Of a DNA stretch of 64,000 bases, positions 32,100 to 41,861 are shown piece by piece. This stretch comes from Diploptera punctata (lineage: Eukaryota > Arthropoda > Insecta > Blattodea > Blaberidae). The notes beneath the pieces are model-generated. The model was given only the letters and a program-made list of their open reading frames with translations, ran no database searches and had not been told where the DNA came from. Numbering within the stretch: position 1 is the stretch's first letter; every line of letters begins with the position of its first letter. The translations under genes were made by a program, and so were the position numbers. The stretch is taken from the NCBI GenBank assembly GCA_030220185.1, contig JASPKZ010003416.1, positions 496,001 through 560,000 on the forward strand, in the 5' to 3' direction.

Positions 32100-33450
32100 T
32101 AACTCACTGACACTATCGAACCTTGAGGTTCATGGCCGCCCGAACATATGCTCTCCATTCATCCCTATCCTCAGCTAATGTTTTCCAACAAGTCCTTATA
32201 CAATTCACCTCCTTCAAATCTTGGCTAATATTATTTTCCCATCTCATTTTTAGCAGCCTGCTGGGCGCTTTTCTCTACGAGAAGTTTTTATGTCATTCTT
32301 TAATTCCTCATTCATTCCACATGTCCTGCCCATCGAGGTCTACGATACTTAATTGTTCTTACTACATCTTTTTCTTTTTCTTCTTCGTCACGGTTTAAGC
32401 TTATTTACTAGCTTGTTCTGGCTCCAAATTGCTGCTGTTTCCATCTTTTCTTTGGTCTTCCCAAACTTCTTCTTCCTCGTGGTGAATAGTTGTATGCTGC
32501 TTTTGGTATTCTATTCTCAGTCATCCTTGTTAAGTGTTCTTTCCAGTTTGTTCTGTATTTCACTATTGTTGTGTTTAGTTCCTCTACTTTTAGTTGTCTT
32601 ACTGCTGTGTTATGTTTTTTGTCTGTTCTTTGATATCTTGCTATTGGTCTGAGGGATTTCATTTCAGCAGTTGTATTCTGGCAGATTGTTGTGTTGTCAC
32701 TGTCCATGCTTCGCATCCATAAGTAATAATAGGAACTGCCATTGCCTTGTATAATTTCATTATAGAGTATTTCCTGGCTTTATTTTTTAAAGTTCTTTTT
32801 AGTGTTCATGTTGTATAATTAAACTTATTTAGTTTGTTATTTATATCTGTTTCCGCTGTCTATGATATTTCGCAACCTAGGAAGTTATATCTTATTACTT
32901 ATTCTATTGGTTTATTTTCCAATATTCTCATTGTCCGAACTGGATGTGCGCCCTTGAAAGCCATTGTTTTTTTGATGATATTTCCATATTGTATTATTTT
33001 GATATTTAATTTAGTTTACACAGCATTCTTTGTAATTCGTCTTCAATTTTTGCTATTAAAATCTGGTCATCTGCAAAGGCTACTGTTTTTATACATCTGG
33101 TTTCCCAAAATAATGCATTTCACTTTTATGAAGTCTTTTCCATTCACCTGTCTGTTCATCTCTTCTTGGCCCAAAAAAGATTAAGAACTTTATTCTTAAA
33201 TACTTGTAATATGTTCTTCTCCCTTAAGGTAAGACGCCTCGTTTCGCATCGATATAATATAACGAAAATATCATATTTACACAGTCTATATTCGTAAATA
33301 AACTTTTTAGATACGTTGGGACGAGTTCCAGAGTTGAGTCTATGTATAATTTATTTCTGCACCTTATTTATGTTCTTAATTATGGTTCATAGGTATTTCA
33401 ATTAAACCACTTCTTCACAATTTCCCTAATTTCTAATTTACTGTCAATTT
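32100..33450 (-). mobile_element. LINE-B copy split by LINE-D
   Basis: The right part (33092-33450) and left part (32100-32369) are contiguous LINE-B sequence on the minus strand when the LINE-D insert is removed: ...GGGAAACCAGATGTA joins AGTAAGAACAATTAAG. The C-terminal motif region (GCCCAGCAGG) is diverged. (TTAG)-type tail near 32100. Confidence 0.85.
32370..33091 (-). mobile_element. LINE-D 5'-truncated insertion, 7-bp target duplication
   Basis: TACATCT flanks it at 32363-32369 and 33092-33098. The minus strand begins inside the RT catalytic box (TVAFADDQILIAKIEDELQRM), split here as TVAFADDQILIA and KIEDELQRM, then VIRYNFLGCEIS, then an open frame of 102 codons (32716 down to 32408) with TEMKSLRPIARYQRTDKKH-like residues and SPRGRRSLGRPKKRWKQQ. 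The 3' end is rich in AAGAAGAAAAAG. It is younger than the LINE-B copy that it split. Confidence 0.9.
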
Positions 33451-33479
33451 ATAAAAATGTTTGTTTGTTTGTTTGTTTG

Positions 33480-34401
33480 ATTGATTGTTCGTACTTTATG
33501 CGCGGCCATACCGTAGATCCGATTGTGATGGGGTTTTTTGCAAAATGTTCAGGAGATTCCCGGGATGAACATATGCTACGTATAAGAGAGTTGTGATACT
33601 CAACTGCTTACACCCTTAAAAATCGCCCTTTGTAGTGGAAAACGTGAAAAAGTAACTATTTTGACGATTAAATGGCTTACGCTGCCTAAACCATAACAAA
33701 TATACAAGATTATTGTACACAGAATTGAATATCTCAAAAAGCTCTACACAAAAGTCCGCGAGATGATATGTCCATCTCTTACGGATAACTCACAATAACC
33801 ATTTTTGTCTTTCATTGATGCCAAGAAGATCGAGACAAGTACGTAGATTCCTGTGCAAGCATAGCAGCCCATGGCGGGTTTATTTTGCGGATAACTCACA
33901 ATAACGAATTTTGTCTTTTAGCTCATTTATGCCAAGAAGATCGAGATAAGTAGATTCCCGGGCAACACCGGGTAATCAGCACGGGGAATCTTAAAATAAT
34001 TACGATATACATTTATAATTATTTTTCATTTTACTTATTCAACTAATAATAAGAAGTATATTAATTTTCGTCTTTCAGCTCATTTATGCCAAGAAGATCG
34101 GGATGATTAGATTTCCGGACAACGCCGGGTAAACAGCACAGGGTATCTAAAAATAATTACCATATAAATTTTTCTTTTCACTTATTTAACTAATCATAAA
34201 ACACATTAATTTTCCTTATTTCAGCTCATTTATGTCAGGAAGATCGCGATAAGTAGATCCCCGGGCAACGCCGGGTAATCAGCACGGGGTATCTAAAAAA
34301 TATAAATTTATAATTTTTTCCTTGTACTTATTCAACTAAACATACAAACACATTAATTTTCATTTATTTAGGCGTAGCAGCGCACGCCGGGTATTAGCTA
34401 G
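33480..34401 (+). mobile_element. Helitron-like element with repeated 3' hairpin modules
   Basis: Ends GCACGCCGGGTATTAGCTAG followed by T, a Helitron-type CTAG end preceded by a GC-rich stem. The same near-terminal module, ATGCCAAGAAGATCG...CCCGGGCAACGCCGGG-TAATCAGCAC, occurs at about 33929, 34087 and 34230, spaced about 150 bp. The stem CCCGGGCAACGCCGGG is a short palindrome with a CAA loop. No Rep or helicase frames. The left end is approximate; TC at 33489 is a candidate. Confidence 0.6.
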
Positions 34402-34489
34402 TATTTAATAAATTATATTTATTACAAATTTTGTATACATTAGGAAAATAAACAGATCTTTATTTTTAATTTTTACGATTGACTGACTG

Positions 34490-34735
34490 ACTCACTGACT
34501 ATGCCCCTTTCGTTCCTCGTGGGAACATGGGTGCTCCCCAGTGAAGGTTTTTAACCAAGTTTCATTTAGTTACGCTTATTTGTCTATAGATCTCAACGAG
34601 TGACATGTGGTTAGCACTTCGCCTCAATGAGACATCTAATAGGTAACTAAGTTATTACTTGGATGGACGAAGATCGATTAAGTTTTGCACAGAGACCTTT
34701 TTATTCAGGCTTGCGGTTCTTTAACGGGCTTGTTG
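34490..34735 (-). repeat. SINE S4, head missing
   Basis: Shares TTTAGTTACGCTTATTT, CGAGTGACATGTGGTTAGC and GAGACATCTAATAGG with the other S4 copies. Its B-box end is cut by a LINE-B fragment at about 34736. Confidence 0.7.
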
Positions 34736-34915
34736 TAGGAAACCCAAAAGGAAAACGGTCAGTCGATAGACCAATAATGAGGTGGTAGAATAACATTAAC
34801 CATGATTTGAGTGAAGTAGTGTATACAGGCGATGATTGGAAAACATTAGATCAGGATAGGGATGTATGGAGAGGCCACGAGCCTACTGGTTCGATAGTGC
34901 CAATGAGTTAATTAA
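34736..34915 (+). mobile_element. LINE-B 3' end
   Basis: Starts CTTGTTGTAGGAAACCC and runs to GGTTCGATAGTGCCAATGAG with the GTTAATTA tail. Less than 200 bp, so strongly 5'-truncated. It lies against S4, suggesting insertion into that SINE. Confidence 0.8.
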
Positions 34916-35080
34916 TCTACTATTTTGTTAGCTGTGGGTTCAGCACAGATGGACAAACGTTTTGATTTCTGCTATCCTTATAATTCTAGATAAAATTAAA
35001 TTAAATACAAAATATTTATTCTATAATAAAATTAATATTGGAATAGTATTTGAATAAATTTCCCTTTAAATATGCTAAAT

Positions 35081-35432
35081 CCATCCATAGTAATTCTGCC
35101 CGAAGGCAGGTCCTTCACTGCAATCATAGCATTTTCATGCTATGCTTGCAGCTTTACTAGGGAATTGTGTAGGTGTGGTAGCTTCCCGTTGCTTTCCACA
35201 CCGGTGAAGGATGATGATGATAATGATAATGGTAAGGATGATAATGATAAGGATGATGGCCATATGATTTCGGGGACCGTTTGGGCCTTAAAGTTTGCCT
35301 GACATTTGTCTTACAGGTGAGGAAAAACCCCGATAAAAACCTCACCCAGAAAAACTGCCCCGACCGGGGATCGAACCCGGGCCCGTTGCGTGACAAGGCA
35401 GCACGCTACCTCGAGACCACAGCGGTGGACGT
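35081..35432 (-). mobile_element. SINE S1, full length, 11-bp target duplication
   Basis: ATATGCTAAAT occurs at 35070-35080 and 35433-35443, directly at both ends. The minus-strand head is CCGCTGTGGTCTCGAGG with B box GGTTCGATCCC. The spacer is (ATC)-rich and the 3' end is the LINE-A-like tail ending (GGAT)n. The intact ends and exact duplication indicate a recent insertion. Confidence 0.95.
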
Positions 35433-35519
35433 ATATGCTAAATGAAAGTTAAAATTAAACCAAATAAATATGTATTGGGCGAGAAAACTTTTTACAAGTT
35501 TAGAGTAAATATAATCTCC

Positions 35520-35815
35520 ATATGTGTCTAGTGTAATGGTGATAGAGCGATGAAATGAGATGAAGCCCCTATTATTAAAAGTCCATGACGAGACCTTGAA
35601 CATCATCACAGGAGCAAACGAAATGAAACTAAATTCATGAGTGTGGAGAAGTGGTGGAATGAATGTTTTGGCACAAAAATATGGGATGATCCCGGAGAGA
35701 AAGCTGCCGTGACTCCTATTCATCCACCATGAACCCCACATGGAGTAACCAAGGCGCGAATTCATCCCAGAGGTGGATGTCGAGTGACTAACCATTTTCG
35801 CCATGGATATTCTTA
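35520..35815 (-). repeat. possible further SINE
   Basis: The stretch from ATGGCGAAAATGGTTAGTCAC (minus strand, 35814 downward), with a B-box-like GGGTTCATGG, followed by a body with GAATTTAGTTTCATTTCG, has the layout of a tRNA-headed SINE. Related words occur near 2150-2300. Weak evidence. Confidence 0.4.
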
Positions 35816-36366
35816 CAAGTTTTGCTATATATTAACTCAAACAATTTCGGCCAACTCTGTTAGCAGTTTGTACTGTGAAGATATTTGGGCAGATGAAATT
35901 ATTGAAGCCTTTAATTACCTTATTGTTTCATGATTACTGCACGAGTTTAATTACTAAGATACAATTCTTAGAAACATTTTTTAGTAAAGTTCTTTAATAT
36001 GTACTAAATATTAGAAAAAATCAATATGCTAGGGCATTTGATAAGTAATGGAAACATTGCTATATCATCACAAAAAATATTTAGGTTATTTTTGACAATA
36101 CGAACTTCATTTATAGCCTCCTGCCAAGTCAATTATACGTTGCCAAATCCTTGGAAGATTCCTCTACATCACAATCATGTTTTTAATTAATATGCAGGCT
36201 GAAACTGTCACTTAAAATGTCTGCCATTAATTCAGATAACAATAAACAATTACAATTGTTTTATCAACATTCCCTTGCTATCATACAATTGAACTCTTCA
36301 AACCAAGATATAAACTCACACGAAATATAAAAATTGAACATAATTATTAGTATAGGAGTTAACAAT
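35816..36366. other. no gene seen
   Basis: AT-rich, no recognised repeat or gene. Confidence 0.4.
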
Positions 36367-36942
36367 AGTATATTACGATGCGTGGTTGGGAAGTGGTTTT
36401 TACAGAAGCGAGGAAATGTTTAAAAACCGGGCGATAGCGAGTTTTTAATATCTGAGATTCTGTAAAACACTTCACAGACGTGCGTTATACATTAATTTTT
36501 GGGCGATGGTGTTTTAAAAATAATAAATAATTGTAAAATAATATCTTTTTTGGAAATATTTGTGTTCATTATAAACAACTGACTAACGTTAACAGTGTGG
36601 GTAATTTTTATTAGTGAGACTATAGCAGGCCGTGACACCAAACAGTCATAAAATGGCGACAAGTACGTATTTATTGTTTATAGTGTTACAAATAAAGTTC
36701 AGTTCATTTAAAATGCAGTGATTTGTTTTCGTATAATGTGTATTAACACTACCTTTTGGATATATTTTTGTATATACCTACATTGTAAGTAGTATACATA
36801 AAGGGTAGTGGTTTTACTTCCCGCACGAGGTTTGTAATATTACAGTATGGTTATTTAGGTTGGCAACCCCGAAATGTAGGAAGTTGAACTTTCAATCAAG
36901 GTCACCATTACTTCAAGTACGACAAAACGCACTGTCATGCAA
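36367..36942 (+). repeat. dispersed repeat R2, copy 2
   Basis: AGTATATTACGATGCGTGG through CCGGGCGATAGCGAG, CTAACGTTAACAGTGTGGG, AAAATGGCGACAAGTACG to GACAAAACGCACTGTC. Almost the same length as the copy at 44787. Confidence 0.9.
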
Positions 36943-36957
36943 AAAAATTATTCACCG

Positions 36958-37090
36958 GTACGCAATTCGGGGAGTAAGTACAGTACATTACTAGTCTCCA
37001 AGTTATTTGCTAGCCCTCGCTAAAGTTCGGACTCAATCACGTCCTCGGCTAGTAATGTACTACTTATTTCCTTTGTTGCGTACATAACTA
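36958..37090. repeat. palindromic element (short MITE-like)
   Basis: GTACGCAATTCGGGGAGTAAG and ACAGTACATTACTAG pair with CTAGTAATGTACTACTTA and TTTCCTTTGTTGCGTAC across a spacer of about 55 nt. It abuts the R2 end. No target duplication is obvious. Confidence 0.75.
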
Positions 37091-37191
37091 TTATAACAAA
37101 ACAATAGAAAAACAAACGAGTAGAAATTACTTACATTTATGTCAAATTGCATAATAATGTACAATAATAATAACGGTTTTTTATATGATAA

Positions 37192-37290
37192 TGTTTTCTT
37201 TTCGGTCCGGAACATTTAAATAATTGGCAGGAGAAATTATTGTTTTCTTTGCGGTCCGGAACATTTAAATAACTTGGAGTAGAAATTATA
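37192..37290 (+). repeat. tandem duplication, about 54 bp
   Basis: GTTTTCTTTTCGGTCCGGAAC and GTTTTCTTTGCGGTCCGGAAC begin two adjacent units; both continue ATTTAAATAA and GTAGAAATTA or a near variant. Confidence 0.85.
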
Positions 37291-37439
37291 ATTTCGTTAA
37301 TTTAAGTTTAAGAATTTTGCATAAACATTTATACCTTCAAATTGAATAAGACTGTTATGGTTCTGGCACTTACTATCAGCGAGTCCCAAGCAGTAAAATT
37401 GGCATTACTTCATAACTGATTAATTTATGGACACATGTT

Positions 37440-37760
37440 TAATGGGAATAAATAAGCATAATAATATCCAAGAAGAAATAAATAAAAAAGTACAAATTGC
37501 TGAGAAATGTTATTTTTCAATAAATAGAAGTATTTAAATTCAAAATATGCTACACGTGAAACAGAAACCAGATTACATAAAACACTAATTAATCCAGTCT
37601 TAACTTACAGGAGCGAAACCTGGCTTCTGACTGAACATGACAAATCTCAACTATATTGTATTTCAAATGAGTTGATAGAGATCACTCACTCCATTAGCAG
37701 ATACAAGCAGTCAGGAAGGGGAAAGTACTACTCTCTGTTGCAAAAAAGTCAGTCTTTGCA
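37440..37760 (+). mobile_element. LINE RT C-terminal fragment
   Basis: The frame near 37555 reads TRETETRLHKTLINPVLTY, then RSETWLLTEHDKSQLYCI, the K.LxxPVLxYGSExWxLT region that follows the RT core. Broken upstream. Does not fit the other families closely. Confidence 0.65.
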
Positions 37761-38564
37761 AGTTATGAAAATATAGGTCTACATCATTATATTTATTTAT
37801 TAAATTCTCTCTCGCTTTGTAGGTAATTTTACATTCCCCACGTTTCCCGGGCTACTGAAGATAACTGAACAAAGTATATTTATAATTATTTTATGGCTTA
37901 TACCTGCAAATTTATTTATTTTTCTTCTCTCCGTTTGCATGCACACTTACGTGTTCATAACTCCCGAATCTATATATATAATTTAAATTTATTTTCACCG
38001 CTTTGTCGGTTTAAATAATTCTTATATTAAACAAAATAAGCAATATGCAATTTCCGTCGATAAAAAAACGACAAATTTCATCTTGGATAATCTATACAGT
38101 GTCGGGCTCGACAATTTTAGAATCAATATATCACTACCATCATCATTATCATATCAATGTTCAGTGCAGATAATGTCGTGTCTAAGATTGCCAGTTCTTA
38201 ACGTAAAAAGAATTGATGCGTTTTAGATCTTATGCCTGATTTTGTAAAATCGTCGTAATTATTTAATGGTTGAATTGTGCAATTTTCCCCAGGACTATTT
38301 AATTGATTGTTGATTCCATTTCGCCTCCCTTCTGAGTCTGTAAAAACTAGCTTTTCTATCTTTGCTGCCATTTCGGCTACCGTATGCAAACTCCAAGTCA
38401 GATTGTCAGATATAGTCCTACTCAACAATATTAATATTTTCTCACCACTTGTCAACAGTTTTCCTTTTTTATGTTTTATGATACTGTTATCAGTCGTTAT
38501 GTTACCTATAAATGCAGATTACTAAAATCAAAATTTAGGCCTGTATATTATATAAAATTCCATG
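37761..38564. other. no gene seen
   Basis: Open frames at 38198-38455 (minus) and 38307-38525 (plus) overlap each other and carry no known motif. I call neither. Sequence is AT-rich. Confidence 0.4.
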
Positions 38565-38890
38565 TCACGACTGGCCTAGAATAGTCTTGGTATACCAGCC
38601 AGCTGCTGACCTCACTTCCACATTCGACATTTATAGAGGTGATGATCCTCCTGCCAGCATTGGGGTGGCATTTTTAGCATTTCCAGTCCCCCAGCCATTA
38701 TACCTAGTTTTCTTAGACGCTACTTATTGTAGCTACCTAAATTATTCACTACGATAGGTGAACTCGACACCTATACTAACAAAATTCAGTAAGAAAATTT
38801 ATTCCGCTATGGGTACTCGAATAAGCACATGTCGAATAATTCCGCGCTAATGCATGGTGTCTTAGACCACACGGCTGTATAGAGCGGGGC
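38565..38890 (-). mobile_element. SINE S2, diverged full-length copy
   Basis: The minus-strand head near 38880 has ACAGCCGTGTGGTCTAAGAC (A box). The body in plus orientation has ACCAGCCAGCTGCTGACCTC and ATGATCCTCCTGCCAGC. The B box (near 38810-38830, ATTCGAGTACCC) is degenerate. Confidence 0.75.
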
Positions 38891-38904
38891 GTTGTGTATG
38901 TGCC

Positions 38905-39165
38905 TATCTGTGTGTCTATACGTTTACCTACCTCAAAGATGTGTCTAATAGGCAATTAAGATATAACTTGGATGAGAAAGCTAAATTTTGTTTAGAGACT
39001 ATACTTTAAGTTTGAGATCCTTTTACAAGTCCGAAAATCTTCAGACACGGACCCCGGCTTTAAGTCTCTACCAGAAGACTTGTCCCTTGGTTTTTTCCAT
39101 CCTCTGATGGGTTTGAACCCACGACCCTCGGAACCAGAGGCAAGAAATTTAACCCCTTGTTCACC
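38905..39165 (-). mobile_element. SINE S4
   Basis: The minus strand has CTCTGGTTCCGAGGGTCG, then TGGGTTCAAACCCATCAG (perfect B box), then the S4 body (CGGGGTCCGTGTCTGAAG and so on). The low-coordinate end, with TGTCTAATAGGCAATTAAG, matches the 34.6 kb copy. Confidence 0.75.
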
Positions 39166-39179
39166 GAAATCGATACTTC

Positions 39180-39222
<43 letters not shown>

Positions 39223-39224
<2 letters not shown>

Positions 39225-39537
39225 ATCCATAGTAATTCTGCCCGAGGGCAGGTTCTTCACTGCAATCATAGCATTTCCAGCTTTACTTGGGAATTGTAGG
39301 TGTGGTAGCTTCCCGTTGCTTTCCACACGGTGAAGGATGATGATGATGAAGATGAGATGATAATGATAAGGCTGATGATGATGGCCATATGATTTCGGGG
39401 ACCGTTTGGGCCTTAAAGTTTTCCTGACATTTGTCCCCGATAAAAACCTCACCCAGAAAAACTGCCCCGACCGGGGATCGAACCCGGGCCCGCTGCGTGA
39501 CAAGGCAGCACGTTACCTCGAGACCATAGCGGTGGAC
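39223..39537 (-). mobile_element. SINE S1 inserted in (TA)n
   Basis: Complete from the (GGAT)n tail at 39223 to the head GTCCACCGCTATGGTCTCG near 39535. A (TA)n run (39188-39222) lies before it and ATATATATATG follows, so the target was a TA microsatellite. It has small internal deletions relative to the 35 kb copy (no TGTAAG segment). Confidence 0.9.
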
Positions 39538-39549
39538 TATATATATATG

Positions 39550-39750
39550 TAAACTAACACACTGGCACTATCGAACGAATAGGCTCATCGCCGCGCGGAC
39601 ATAAGCTCTCCGTACACCTCTATTCTGAGCTAATGTTTCACAATCATCTCTGTATAGTCTATTCCCTTCAAACCATGGTTAATGTTATTCTCCCATCTCA
39701 CCCTTGGTCTGCCTACTAGACTCTTTCCCTTTAGTTACATAATATTTATT
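39550..39750 (-). mobile_element. LINE-B 3' end
   Basis: CACTGGCACTATCGAAC, CGCCGCGCGGACATAAGC, CAATCATCTCTGTATAG, CTCACCCTTGGTCTGCC: the minus-strand LINE-B C-terminus, cut at the RPVG region. Confidence 0.85.
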
Positions 39751-40236
39751 TGCTTATAGAATTTCTTCTATAGGCCTATCGTCTAAATAATATTAGATCA
39801 TAAGCATACGAACAGCGGATTAGTAACTTTTGAATTGTACGATCTTTTTATCCTATAAAGTTATGAGTGCATACTCCCATACTCCAGTACAAGATTGAAT
39901 ATAATCAGAGGAGACAGTGCATCTCCTTGGTCATTTTGAATTTCACAAGTATCTGACAATTGTTTGTATACCCGCACCCTAATCTTTGTGCTACTTAGAC
40001 AAATTCGAAATGGTTTAGGAATTTGTCAATTCTAGGTGGATGCTTATATAGCCTCTCACTCTTAATTGAATTCTATGTTTTTTTAAGACAATAGTTGCGT
40101 ATATACGATTTAATTATTTATATATATATATATATATATATAATCCATAAACTAGCACACTGGGAACATAAAATCAACTTACTGAGCAATTCGGTTAGTT
40201 TACGCAATTCATGTGTAACGAAATTTTATAAATCTT
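39751..40236. other. intronic sequence downstream of the exon
   Basis: AT-rich DNA with a (TA)n run at 40117-40141, about 100 bp below the splice donor. The word TCCTTGGTCATTTTGAATTTC (minus: GAAATTCAAAATGACCAAGG) near 39920-39945 may be LINE debris: on the minus strand it reads in part GDALSPLIIFNLVLEYGS, an RT-like Q/G-D-x-LSPxLFN pattern. Confidence 0.5.
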
Positions 40237-40238
40237 AC
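40237..40238 (-). promoter_or_regulatory. 5' splice site (GT) of the Ig exon
   Basis: GACGTCAAG is followed by GTAAGATT, a strong match to the donor consensus AG-GTAAG. Confidence 0.88.
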
Positions 40239-40518
40239 CTTGACGTCCGAGGAGCTTCGTATTTCCACCAGGAAGCGTGTCCTTGTGCCGACTTTAACAG
40301 CGAGATCGCTGAGACGTCTGAGGAAATAAGGGACATCAGATCCGGCTTCCTCAACTATTAACTCAATGTTTCGTCTTGTTTCCCCAGCCGCGTTCTTCGC
40401 CGTCAGTGTGTAGTGTCCAACATCATCCCTCGTCACGTGTTGCAAGTTGAGATGAACTGTATTGTTGTTGTCAGAAACACGGTAGCGATCTCCTACCAAC
40501 TCCTGGTCACCGCGTCTC
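40239..40518 (-). CDS. internal exon of a giant Ig-domain muscle protein (obscurin/Unc-89-like)
   Basis: A 280-bp exon on the minus strand. The frame opens one base into the exon and reads RRGDQELVGDRYRVSDNNN, then DDVGHYTLTAKNAAGE, the D-x-G-x-Y...N-x-x-G signature of an Ig (I-set) F-G region, then a linker EEAGSD and the start of a second domain, PYFLRRLSDLAVKVGTR, TRFLVEIRSSSDVK. The exon begins just after the expected core Trp of one Ig domain and stops just before that of the next. The upstream intron appears to be phase 2 and the downstream one phase 0. The wording LRRLxDLAVKVGTRTRF recalls insect Unc-89, but titin/kettin or projectin-type proteins are not excluded. Such proteins sit in the sarcomere and tether thick filaments. 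Its base composition is clearly richer in GC than the flanks. There is no stop and no frameshift. Confidence 0.9.
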
Positions 40519-40520
40519 CT
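40519..40520 (-). promoter_or_regulatory. 3' splice site (AG) of the Ig exon
   Basis: The minus strand reads ACATTGTTTTAG before GAGACGCG. The pyrimidine tract is short and weak, and the exon reading frame starts directly after it. Confidence 0.8.
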
Positions 40521-40564
40521 AAAACAATGTATTTACATTATAACTTGTAGTTCTTCATTAGCGC

Positions 40565-40880
40565 CAGATATATTATAGGAAGTCAGATATAATAAGAACA
40601 GTTAAGTCTCTTAGACTGCGATGGGTAGGACATGTGACACGAATGGGGAATGAAAGACGTGCATAGAAGATTCTTGTAGGGAAACCAGAGGGAAAACGCC
40701 TAGTTGGTAGACCAAGAATGAGGTGGGAGAATAACATTAACTATGATTTGAAGGGAAGTAGATTATACAGGGAATGATTGGAAAACATTGGCTCAGGATA
40801 GAGGTATATGGAGAGCTTATGTCCGCGCGGCCATGAACCTATGGGTTCGATAGTGCCAGTGAGTTAGTTAGTTAGTTCTT
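40565..40880 (+). mobile_element. LINE-B 3' end, 45 bp from the splice acceptor
   Basis: Nearly complete LINE-B C-terminus from AGTCAGATATAATAAGAAC through CAGAGGGAAAACGCC, GGTAGACCAAGAATGAGG, to GGTTCGATAGTGCCAGTGAG with an (AGTT)n tail (40859-40874). It is antisense to the host gene and lies only about 45 bp upstream of the exon's acceptor on the gene strand. Confidence 0.92.
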
Positions 40881-40924
40881 CAATAGTTATTTACTTTACA
40901 AGCATTTTAAATGAGGATTTGCGG

Positions 40925-40985
40925 ATGATTTGTAATCTCTATCTCTCTCTCTATCTATCTCTCTCTCTCTCTTTCTCTCTCTTTT
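40925..40985. repeat. (CT/CTAT)n microsatellite
   Basis: Imperfect TCTC/TATC run, a pyrimidine-rich tract on the plus strand. Confidence 0.85.
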
Positions 40986-41159
40986 CCTTAACCTCCTCCT
41001 GTATAGGAAATTGTACGTGTCCCATACTACCAGCTCCTTTCAGAGACGACTTGTCGGGAGAGGATTTGTAAAAACTTTTGATCACAACATAAGGACAATG
41101 AGGACTTCCCCGAATTATGAGTGATCAGCTCAATCCAGGACCTCCTCCGAGACAACACG

Positions 41160-41375
41160 AACATTTAAGATGAAACACATAATTCGCACAAACATAAAAT
41201 GGCGAATATGATAGGCATGATAATGTTTCGAGGTACGTTTGGATTTTAAAATTACCTGAGATTTACCTTACACAAAAAAAAATCATCCAGGAAGCTTGTC
41301 CCGAAAGGGGGTGGAACCAAACCCACTATGTATGAGACAACGACGCGACGTTACCCCGAGAGCACAACAATGGAC
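41160..41375 (-). repeat. old SINE S1 copy
   Basis: Diverged S1: TTTCGAGGTACGTTTGGATTT (compare TTTCGGGGACCGTTTGGGC), CTTGTCCCGAAAGGGG, CGACGTTACCCCGAGAGCAC. The head and B box are decayed. Confidence 0.7.
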
Positions 41376-41454
41376 GAGTTGTAATATACATAGTTACATT
41401 ATAATTAGGCCTAAGTCGAATTTAATTATTTTAATAAATAAATTCTCTCCATCT

Positions 41455-41685
41455 ATCTCAATTTAAAGCTGATCCCACTATAGGCCTTGGGAGTCCCATG
41501 GAATAATAGGCACCAGGTGTCAGCCAAGTTCAGTCCTACGTGGCCCACTTTTTACCCCCAGAACAAATGCCTAGAACTCAATTTTGTTAGAGGCTGAGTC
41601 GATCCCCTAGTTATCGGGACTTGAACCTCAGACCTTCCTATCTTAAATATTGCTTTCACTAACTATTCTACGGTGTGCCCCTTAC
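41455..41685 (-). mobile_element. SINE S3
   Basis: The minus-strand head GGGGCACACCGTAGAATAGT, B-box region GAGGTTCAAGTCCCGATAAC, then GGGGATCGACTCAGCCTCT and GGCATTTGTTCTGGGGG. Near full length, with the ATAGGCCTTGGGAGTCCC end near 41485. Confidence 0.85.
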
Positions 41686-41861
41686 CTAGTATAACCTATC
41701 CCTTTGTAGATAATTTTTGCTTGTCCCACGACACCTGGATCTTAAGGGGGCAAGGCTGTCTGCAGAGTTTTTAACCACTAGTAGAGCAGCATTCTGCATA
41801 TTGCTGGCATCAAGTATTGTGTATAATGTCAATACTAGTTGAGCAGCATTTCTTCATTATG

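Noticed and set aside
32353..32652. Leu/Phe-rich plus-strand frame resembling a transmembrane protein
   Set aside because: Antisense of the LINE-D C-terminus, whose basic coding strand gives hydrophobic codons in reverse.
38198..38525. Overlapping frames on both strands as a gene
   Set aside because: Neither has a family signature; mutual overlap suggests chance.
39188..39222. AT-rich replication origin or promoter
   Set aside because: A pure (TA)n microsatellite, one of about a dozen in the window; nothing else supports such a role.
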